Shown here one piece after another: positions 52,691 through 59,648 of a DNA stretch of 64,000 nt. This DNA comes from Lachnospiraceae bacterium (GTDB taxonomy: Bacteria; Bacillota; Clostridia; Lachnospirales; Lachnospiraceae): assembly GCA_910575775.1 (NCBI GenBank), contig CAJTEY010000003.1, forward strand, positions 148,927 to 212,926, in the 5' to 3' direction. How positions within the stretch are numbered: the stretch's first letter is position 1; each line of letters begins with the position of its first letter. The notes beneath the pieces are model-generated. The model saw nothing but the letters and a program-made list of their open reading frames with translations. It was not told where the DNA came from and ran no database searches. A program made the translations under genes and the position numbers.

Positions 52691-54991
52691 TTGAGAAACC
52701 GACTTACCTTTGCCAATATAATAAGCATACTTCTTGAGAATAAAAAGAAAACCTATCAGCAACATCAGCTTGTCCGCAGCTTATTTTCCGCATACCTGAA
52801 CGATGAACTTTCAAGCGATGAAATATATGCAGAAGATAACACCATGTACAGCCGCTGGTGTACCGGAGCAAGACCGATACCTATGGAAATCCTGCGCATT
52901 TATGAGGATAATAATTTTGAGGTCATGGAAGAAGATTTCCGGTGCAAAATCATTCCGAACCTGATAAATGAATCACAGGCACATTCCCAAATGGAAGAAC
53001 TGATCAATGACAGCCGCAATATCATCGGCAACAAAACCGCAGATGAAATGCTTGCACTTACTGATAATGCAGCATTTTTTACTGCCGTAGTCCGTTATGC
53101 TATTCTGTCAGACCACAAACACAGCGGCTTATTTTCACCTGATTTATCCGATACCATACAAAACAGCTGCCTGCCCTCCATTACGGAAGAATTTGTAGGA
53201 CGTAAAAATGAACTGAAAGAATGCGGGAAACTTTTGCAGGAACACCCCACACTTTTTATCAGCGGCGTGGCAGGGATCGGGAAAAGTGAATTTGCAAAAT
53301 ATTTTGCGGAAAAAAACCGTAAGAAATATACAAATATCATTTACCTCTATTATGCAGGAGATTTAAAGAAAAGCATTGCAGGCATGGAATTTGACGATGA
53401 TACCAGTGAAATGACTGAAGAGACGCTTTTTGACAGACACTATAAGACATTGAAAAAGCTGCACCATGACAGCCTTATTATTCTTGATAATTTTAATGTA
53501 CTCCCAAAGGATGACAGCTTTTTCAGGGAATTTGCACAGAATGATTTTCAGCTATTGATAACCACCAGATGCCGTCCTACGCAGTACCCCATTATGGAAT
53601 TAAAAGAGCTGGATGCAGATACCGAACTGCCGGAACTGTTTTACCGTCTGTGCCCTTCCGCAACAGAAAATGCACTGGCAACAAAGCAGATCATACAAAC
53701 CGTACACAGCCATACGCTGACTGTTGTGTTATCTGCGTTATCCTTATCCGCAAGCGGTATGGAAGCGGAAGAACTGCTATATGAATTACAGACCTGCGGA
53801 CTGAGTATTGCTTCCGGTGAAGCTGTTGAATTATATAAGGATGGAGATTACACTGACGGACTGATGGCAGAGCATTTAAGGAAACTGTTACAGCTTGGGA
53901 AACTGTCTGATCCCTGTCTTGATGTCCTGCGTAACCTTTCCCTGCTTTCTGCCTCCGGCGTATTAAAAAATGCTTTTAAGAACTGGATGAAACTGCCATC
54001 ATTAAATGATGTGAATTATCTTGCCAAATACGGCTTTATCCATGATGACAAAGAAAACCGGAAAATCAGTCTGCACCCACTGATAAGAGAGATTGTTGCA
54101 CTGGAAACTTTACCGTCCGTATCAAACTGCCATACACTGCTTGACAGTCTGCATTGCATCTGCCTTGTGCATGGACTGGAAGTTAAAAGACCACAGAATA
54201 TGATCGATTCGCTTATCAGCATTACAGAAAATATTTTAGCAGACATACCAGAGGATTATCTGCTGTTCCTTCAGGATATGTTCCCATACCTTGAAAAATA
54301 TCTTGTGACGGACTATCTGCCAAAACTTGTAGAACGGATAGAGTATGTAATGAAACAGAATACGCATTCCTACTGCGATAGAGCGTTGCTTCTTGACTAT
54401 AAGGCAGAACTGTTTCTTACCAAAAACGATTATAAAAACGCCTTGAAGAAACGGTTAAAAGCTGTCAGTGTCTTAGAACCGTACCATACGGAGGATGCAG
54501 ACCAGCGGACAGCAAATCTGCTCTCAAACCTGTACAACAATCTTTCTAATACATACCTGCTGATGAAAAAGACGAAAGAGGCTGCTGAAATGCTCCATAC
54601 TGCTTTAACCATCCGGCAGGAATATACACACCTCGGACTGGCAGAATCACATGATATGCTGCAACAGTTGCTGAACCTTACCAATATGCTGATCCTCTCC
54701 AAAAATACAGATACGGCAAAACAGGTTCTTTCCACCTATGAGAATCTTGTTTTGGAACATGAAGGAACGCAAACTTTAGATAATGGTGTCTGCCAGATGA
54801 TGTATGGTGCGATTGCGCTTTCCGAGGGCAATGCTAAAGAAGCTGAACTTCATCTTTTATCTGCGGAGAATATTATTTCGGAAGTCATGGGAACCGATAA
54901 CGATTATGCTAAAACTGTTTATTTGTACCTGAACAACCTGTATTCCCGATGGCAGAAACCGGAACAGGCTTTGGCGTATAAAAATAAATAG
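52691..54991 (+). CDS. STAND (NB-ARC-like) ATPase with TPR-like C-terminus
   Basis: The 766-residue protein has a helical N-terminal region of unknown type (1-160), Walker A SGVAGIGKSEF near residue 192, Walker B SLIILDNF near 262 and sensor TTRCRP near 288. A winged-helix-like segment with LHPLIREI follows, then TPR-like helical repeats from about 550 to the end. This is the layout of bacterial NLR-like sensors and signal-responsive regulators. The start is TTG at 52691, eight bases after GGGAG. The defence-rich surroundings favour an antiphage sensor, but no effector domain is recognised. Confidence 0.8.
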   Translation: MRNRLTFANIISILLENKKKTYQQHQLVRSLFSAYLNDELSSDEIYAEDNTMYSRWCTGARPIPMEILRIYEDNNFEVMEEDFRCKIIPNLINESQAHSQMEELINDSRNIIGNKTADEMLALTDNAAFFTAVVRYAILSDHKHSGLFSPDLSDTIQNSCLPSITEEFVGRKNELKECGKLLQEHPTLFISGVAGIGKSEFAKYFAEKNRKKYTNIIYLYYAGDLKKSIAGMEFDDDTSEMTEETLFDRHYKTLKKLHHDSLIILDNFNVLPKDDSFFREFAQNDFQLLITTRCRPTQYPIMELKELDADTELPELFYRLCPSATENALATKQIIQTVHSHTLTVVLSALSLSASGMEAEELLYELQTCGLSIASGEAVELYKDGDYTDGLMAEHLRKLLQLGKLSDPCLDVLRNLSLLSASGVLKNAFKNWMKLPSLNDVNYLAKYGFIHDDKENRKISLHPLIREIVALETLPSVSNCHTLLDSLHCICLVHGLEVKRPQNMIDSLISITENILADIPEDYLLFLQDMFPYLEKYLVTDYLPKLVERIEYVMKQNTHSYCDRALLLDYKAELFLTKNDYKNALKKRLKAVSVLEPYHTEDADQRTANLLSNLYNNLSNTYLLMKKTKEAAEMLHTALTIRQEYTHLGLAESHDMLQQLLNLTNMLILSKNTDTAKQVLSTYENLVLEHEGTQTLDNGVCQMMYGAIALSEGNAKEAELHLLSAENIISEVMGTDNDYAKTVYLYLNNLYSRWQKPEQALAYKNK

Positions 54992-55139
54992 AAAGTTAGC
55001 AAAAGTTAAAAAGGAGGCTACTAAATCTCCAAAATTACAGAAAGCAATGTCAAGAACCACAAAATATCAGGTTTTTGACATTGCTTCTGCTGTTACAGAC
55101 TGCAAATTTGTTATTTCGTGAAAGTTAGCGAAAGTTAAA
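54991..55139. repeat. Direct repeats flanking a long hairpin between convergent genes
   Basis: A 20-base sequence built of two AAAGTTA units occurs at 54991-55010 and, with one mismatch, at 55120-55139. Each copy touches the stop codon of one of the two convergent genes. Between them lies a 16-bp-stem hairpin (AGCAATGTCAAGAACC at 55043-55058 with its complement at 55070-55085, one G-U pair). It could be a MITE-like insert, a shared terminator or a small RNA. Confidence 0.6.
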
Positions 55140-56532
55140 CAGAATAAAATTTTTGATTTTTGCTACGCGGCTTATCAGGTATTGTCATTGCAATTTTCCC
55201 TTCATCCAATAATGGATTCAGGTAATCGCTTCTGAATGTGGTTCTGTGTTTTATACCAAGAAACTTCATCATTTCATCTCTGTCTCTTGGTTCTTTGCAA
55301 TATTCAAGCAGCGCATTGATCCTTTCTTCCTTTTGAGCGGTTTTTTGAGCGGTCGTTTCTTCTTTTTGAGCGGTTTTTTGAGCGGTACCGCTCAATTTTT
55401 GAGTACCATACCGATAAAACACAACAACAAAACCATCATCCGGTGTTTCAAATTCCACCCTGCATCCTGCTTTATCACAAGCATCCTTAATACGTTTTAA
55501 TCCTGTTGCAAAGCTTTCCATATCTTTAGAATAATATAATGTACGGGCAATTAGAGGATTTCTTCGAATTGGTCGTTGATTTCCCACCACATAACTCTCC
55601 GGTGTTTTATTTGCTGGAAAAGCGCCGGGATTATAGATTTCAATTCTATTTTTAAAAATAGTAATTTCATTGCTCTGTCCACTATCGAACATTCTATGTC
55701 CAAAAGAATTTGTAATTGCCTCCCTGATCGCATCCAAGGGAATTTCTGGTATTTCCTTCCTCGTCAAATTTCCAAACTCGACGCGCCAATCCATAGCATC
55801 AATAATATACTGTTCCGCTTTTTTCTTTAATTCCATAACAGAACCGCTGTACCTTCGTATGTCGGTAAATGTCAAACGTTCATCAGATGCAAATTTCGCA
55901 ATCTGCAATTCATTGACAATACCACAATCACAAAAAAGAGCAGCACCTGCATTTAAAAGATAGTTTCCCTCTATCAACTCCAATTTATCCAAAACAGTTT
56001 TTACATCCGTCTCCTCAAAATCAATTCGCCCAGCATCTTTTGCTTTTCTCAGATACTCCGCAAAAGCATCTTCATTTACATCGTCAATTGTATACTTAGA
56101 TACTCTCTTCTCCCATGAATAGTCAACATTATCACGCTTACGTATCATAGAATCATAAGCATCCTGATCCATAACAAGATCTTCGTCCGCTACTCTTATC
56201 CTTGGAACATTGTAGGCAAGATACGGGCATCTACTGCCTTCAAAGCGTACCAGAATAGTCTCTCTGTCACCAAATTGTTGTATCTTTATTTCCGGATAAA
56301 TAGCAGGCTTAATATGATTTCCGATTGCCTGACTTACTTTCCGCAGAGATTCATCATTAATTTCCTGCCCGATTACTGTCCCATCATTTTTCACACCAAA
56401 ATACAATTCACCCTTCTGGTGCTTGTTCAAAATAGCAGCAATAGAAAACATCGCTTCCTTTAGCTCGCCAATACTCTTTTTATATTCAATTTGCTCGGTT
56501 TCAGAACCAATATTTACTAATGCCACTATCAT
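55135..56532 (-). CDS. AlbA_2 (Schlafen-like) DNA-binding / GHKL-type ATP-binding protein
   Basis: The roughly 465-residue protein begins with an AlbA_2 domain (ESxxIEYKKSI-like start, then GELYFGVKNDGTVIGQE), followed by AIREAITNSFGHRMFD and EITIFKNRIEIYNPGAFP, the HATPase_c_4-like half common in this family. A tandem TAQKTAQKEE repeat lies near residues 383-405 and a winged helix ends the protein. These proteins act as regulators or in defence/stress loci. The start is ATG 56532 or nearby GTG codons. Confidence 0.85.
   Translation of the reverse strand: MIVALVNIGSETEQIEYKKSIGELKEAMFSIAAILNKHQKGELYFGVKNDGTVIGQEINDESLRKVSQAIGNHIKPAIYPEIKIQQFGDRETILVRFEGSRCPYLAYNVPRIRVADEDLVMDQDAYDSMIRKRDNVDYSWEKRVSKYTIDDVNEDAFAEYLRKAKDAGRIDFEETDVKTVLDKLELIEGNYLLNAGAALFCDCGIVNELQIAKFASDERLTFTDIRRYSGSVMELKKKAEQYIIDAMDWRVEFGNLTRKEIPEIPLDAIREAITNSFGHRMFDSGQSNEITIFKNRIEIYNPGAFPANKTPESYVVGNQRPIRRNPLIARTLYYSKDMESFATGLKRIKDACDKAGCRVEFETPDDGFVVVFYRYGTQKLSGTAQKTAQKEETTAQKTAQKEERINALLEYCKEPRDRDEMMKFLGIKHRTTFRSDYLNPLLDEGKIAMTIPDKPRSKNQKFYSV
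55332..55397. repeat. Two 33-bp tandem repeats within the AlbA_2 gene
   Basis: The units encode TAQKTAQKEET and TAQKTAQKEER, each containing two shorter TTTTGAGCGG blocks in the DNA. They form a charged linker between the ATP-binding half and the winged helix, and could change copy number by slippage. Confidence 0.7.
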
Positions 56533-56634
56533 CACCCTTTATCCATTGATATTTGATATTGTACCTAATTTATCTGCGAATATCAATGGAATTCTGCTCC
56601 TTGACATCGATATTCTTCTTGCAAAACAGCCATT

Positions 56635-57144
56635 TTAAACCATTCTGCATTTTTTACATTCTGATACACCACCCAAGTGCCCAAAAAATCCATTGATTTT
56701 AGTTGGTACTAAATCACAAATCACCATATCATTTCTTTCATGCCATGTATATCCGTTTTCTTTTCGCCACTGTTTTACATCCTTTGAAGTCCAGCTACTT
56801 TTTCCTTCATACTTTTCCCCACTCCATTTCTCTGCACATTTTACATCACACTTCCAGAAGTTTTCTCTCCTAATTTCGTTCATATTTTCTATACTAACTG
56901 TTACTTTTGCACATACACTAAAATCCGGTATTCCTTCTTTATATAATATGCCGTCTAATTCAAATACATGTAAAATAGCATTTACGCTTTTGTCTGCAGG
57001 TATATACCAAGACTCTCCTCTGTCACCTGTCCACATTCCTCTAATAGCATTTTCTTTAGGAGTCCTTTTAATTCTTTCCTCAAGTGTACTGTTGTACTTT
57101 CCGTTAAATCCTCTATTACGTTCCTTTGTTTCTTTGCTCTTCAT
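56635..57144 (-). CDS. Stand-alone WHH-type HNH nuclease
   Basis: The roughly 169-residue protein has a pretoxin-like segment with GMWTGDRGESWYIP and IPDFSVCAKVTV. The C-terminal nuclease pattern is YTWHERND, DLVPTKIN and GHLGG, matching the WHH branch of the HNH/EndoVII superfamily. In other bacteria this module forms the C-terminal warhead of polymorphic toxins; here no LXG, Rhs or secretion domain precedes it. GGAAAGGA precedes ATG 57144, and the open frame to 57306 is unsupported. No immunity gene is obvious next to it. Confidence 0.75.
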   Translation of the reverse strand: MKSKETKERNRGFNGKYNSTLEERIKRTPKENAIRGMWTGDRGESWYIPADKSVNAILHVFELDGILYKEGIPDFSVCAKVTVSIENMNEIRRENFWKCDVKCAEKWSGEKYEGKSSWTSKDVKQWRKENGYTWHERNDMVICDLVPTKINGFFGHLGGVSECKKCRMV

Positions 57145-57186
57145 TGCAGTGTCCTTTCCGTCCGAGCGGTACGGAGAGACACAAAA

Positions 57187-57216
57187 GAGCCTGCGGTTGA
57201 AGATGACCACAGGCTC
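57187..57216. other. Hairpin in the leader of the WHH nuclease gene
   Basis: Arms GAGCCTG and CAGGCTC enclose 16 bases, 45-75 bases before the nuclease start. The rest of 57145-57417 shows a second stem (GTCACC / GGTGAC, near 57390-57420) but no gene. A leader-control role is possible. Confidence 0.35.
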
Positions 57217-57417
57217 CGATAGCCGAAAAATGGCGCACGAAACTACGGTGGGAGCATCTTCGTTCCAAACACAGCCGTCATCGCTGCATTCCGAACTCTT
57301 ATGCATCCCTCCGTCCTTATAGCGCTATTCGGACTAAGAGATTTGATTTAGATAATTCCCCCGAAGGAGATGGGTAGGCTGATTGGTTAATCTGTCACCG
57401 CCCATCGAATGGTGACC

Positions 57418-57558
57418 TTACTTTTTCTTGCTTGGTCTGGTATGTGCTAGGGTGCCGCCTGCAACAGACTTAGAATTGTAGCTGTAGCGATTGTCTTTAA
57501 GAATCTGACTCGCTTTGGTAGCAACAGCCTTTGAGGTCTGCTTTTTGTTAGTTACCAT
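57418..57558 (-). CDS. Small basic hypothetical protein
   Basis: The 46-residue Lys/Ser/Thr-rich protein (NKKQTSKAVATKASQILKD, ending TRPSKKK) has an excellent GGAGGTGAG before ATG 57558. Similar short basic proteins occur in mobile and accessory loci. It may be co-transcribed with the WHH nuclease 270 bases downstream. The function is unknown. Confidence 0.65.
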   Translation of the reverse strand: MVTNKKQTSKAVATKASQILKDNRYSYNSKSVAGGTLAHTRPSKKK

Positions 57559-57799
57559 TCCGCTCACCTCCTCAATCGTTGGTACTTTTGATTATAATCA
57601 GAACGATAGAGGCAAAAAACGAATGGAAAAAGAACATCACCAGAAAATTTTCGGAATGAAAAATCCTGGATTTCTGCGTAACGCAGAAGTCCCAGAAACG
57701 CTGATGATATGCGATACTACCCTCCAGATAATTCAATTACGATAAGAGATACGACGAACGTCTGACTCGGCTTTGAAAAATCAAATGTGAACACGAAAA

Positions 57800-57842
57800 A
57801 TTTCAATTTTATATTGAAATACACAAAGTTTTATGCCATAAT
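57800..57842 (+). promoter_or_regulatory. Promoter and operator of the Hachiman-like operon
   Basis: TTGAAA at 57814-57819 and CATAAT at 57837-57842 are 17 bases apart. A palindrome ATTTCAAT-TTTAT-ATTGAAAT (57800-57820) overlaps the -35 box. It is a natural site for autoregulation by the XRE protein encoded just downstream. Confidence 0.6.
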
Positions 57843-57884
57843 AATATATTGACGATGTCAGAAGCTCAAACTAGGAGGGCGCAG

Positions 57885-58091
57885 ATGGAATATAATTACA
57901 ATAAGCTCTGGAAACTGTTGATAGATAAAAATATGATGAAAAAAGATCTAATGAAAAAAACAGGTATTACTTCATCCACTATTGCAAAGATGGGAAAGAA
58001 CAAGGCAGTGAGTATGGATGTCCTTGGGAAAATATGCATAGTCCTGGATTGCAATATAGGTGATATCGTTGATGTGGTTAAAAAAGAGTGA
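57885..58091 (+). CDS. XRE-family HTH regulator
   Basis: The roughly 68-residue protein is a single Cro/CI-type helix-turn-helix (KDLMKKTGITSSTIAKMGKN) with the usual fourth helix (LGKICIVLDCNIGDIVD). GGAGGG precedes ATG 57885. It opens the operon with the Hachiman-like genes and probably represses it through the palindrome at 57800. Confidence 0.88.
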   Translation: MEYNYNKLWKLLIDKNMMKKDLMKKTGITSSTIAKMGKNKAVSMDVLGKICIVLDCNIGDIVDVVKKE

Positions 58092-58130
58092 TTTTAGGTA
58101 ACTACAAATGCGGAGGAAGGTGGTAATCAA

Positions 58131-59648
58131 ATGGAGCATCTTTGTATTGGTTCATATGTAAGAATTATGACATCGTGTGCTATTCCTGCGGAGCGCAAGT
58201 TCGATTCCTTCTGCGAGAAAATAATGCTGTCTCTATGTCCAACCGATGTTACAGCTTTTTCTTATATTTCAGCAGATGGAAGTAATGTTACATATACATA
58301 TACGAACTTCAATAAAATTCACTCTGCAAGTCAGAATTTGCCCACCGAAGTCATGCAAATGGCTCTTACAAAGGATGCTCGTGCCATTGAACGGTATTTT
58401 ATAAGCGCAATCATTCCTGCTATGGAGGAGTCACGGAAGAAAAATGCCGTGCTTGCCCTTAAAAACATCATTCTGAAAGATAATCTCATCGCTGATACCA
58501 CACAGCTTGGCACCATTAGCAGCCTTACAAAGAATGATCTCAAAAACAAGAATGAGTTTGTCTTGTCCGAATTTTTAACGGATACATTTATCTACGCCGT
58601 TGCCAAAACTGACAATACGACTGAGGCTGCTTTTACAAAATCAATCAAGAAGGATTTTTATGCCATCTACAATCAGATGGTCGACACGATTAAACTATAC
58701 GAGGTTACAAAGCCGAAATCCGTAGCTACGATTCCGCTGACCAGCAAAGGCAAATTTGATAAGGTTTTCACGCCCATCTCGAGCGAGAGACTATCCATCT
58801 CTGCAAGCCATGATCTTCAAATATTCTGTCTCAAGTTTGATGATTTCGATTTCGACTATCATGGTCTCTGGAAACACCTCCGAAATAACATCGGATATTA
58901 TGTTTATTCGAGAGCGCAGATAAAGCAGTACATGGATGATGACGAGATTTCCGCCCTTGCCTATGATGCCATCGCACATATCAAAGAAATGATTGCCAAT
59001 GGTAAAATACTGTCCGGGAATGAACTCGGAGAGCTTCTGCTTTACATCTTTTTGGAGCAGGTTCTCAATGCTCCAAAATTGATGAGCAAGGTTGAATTCG
59101 GTAATCATGGTGGTATTTTTACAAGCGAGAGTGCTGGCATACATCTCCTGACTGCTGATGCCACTGTTCCATTCAATCAGGTGGTATTAGGCACATCCAT
59201 GATAAATGGTGACCTGCAAACGGTTATTGACTTAGCCTTTGCAGATGCACAAAAGTTAAAATACAGGAAAAAAGACGAGAGACGATTTGTTGAGTCAAAC
59301 ATTTTTGCAGCATCTTTCCCTGAAAAAATATACGAGCAGCTTGAGTCTATTATTTTGCCCGATGAGACTTCCGGAAAAAAACCTGCTACGGCATTCGGTA
59401 TGTTCCTTGGATACACATTAAACGGTGTATCCGCAGATGGAAAATCTATTGATGTTTATCAGACTGATGTGCTTGATAAGCTGAAAGCAGATATCTTAAA
59501 TCAGGTTTCGTTTATCGAATCCAAAATCACACAATATGGACTTGACGGATACTCGCTGTACATATATCTGCTCCCGTTTGCCAATGCAGATGAGGATAAG
59601 AAAAATATTATAGACAAGCTACTGCAATCTGGAGGAGGTATGCCATGA
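58131..59648 (+). CDS. hamA: HamA-like DUF1837 protein (Hachiman), predicted nuclease residues missing
   Basis: The 505-residue protein has a long N-terminal region (1-230) not present in short HamA proteins, then a DUF1837 domain with NELGELLLYIFLEQVLNAPK (residues 298-317) and GDLQTVIDLAF (360-370). In this PD-(D/E)xK family one expects a D-G-(I/V)-H and then a G-E-S-K motif. Here these read SAGIHLL (Ala335) and LGTSM (Thr355, Met357), so the nuclease is probably inactive or uses other residues. It overlaps the helicase gene by four bases and is led by an XRE gene. Confidence 0.8.
   Translation: MEHLCIGSYVRIMTSCAIPAERKFDSFCEKIMLSLCPTDVTAFSYISADGSNVTYTYTNFNKIHSASQNLPTEVMQMALTKDARAIERYFISAIIPAMEESRKKNAVLALKNIILKDNLIADTTQLGTISSLTKNDLKNKNEFVLSEFLTDTFIYAVAKTDNTTEAAFTKSIKKDFYAIYNQMVDTIKLYEVTKPKSVATIPLTSKGKFDKVFTPISSERLSISASHDLQIFCLKFDDFDFDYHGLWKHLRNNIGYYVYSRAQIKQYMDDDEISALAYDAIAHIKEMIANGKILSGNELGELLLYIFLEQVLNAPKLMSKVEFGNHGGIFTSESAGIHLLTADATVPFNQVVLGTSMINGDLQTVIDLAFADAQKLKYRKKDERRFVESNIFAASFPEKIYEQLESIILPDETSGKKPATAFGMFLGYTLNGVSADGKSIDVYQTDVLDKLKADILNQVSFIESKITQYGLDGYSLYIYLLPFANADEDKKNIIDKLLQSGGGMP

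Noticed and set aside
57623..57745. Possible 40-residue gene (MEKEHHQKIFGMKN...)
   Set aside because: Weak ribosome site and no recognisable features; it may be leader sequence of the next operon.
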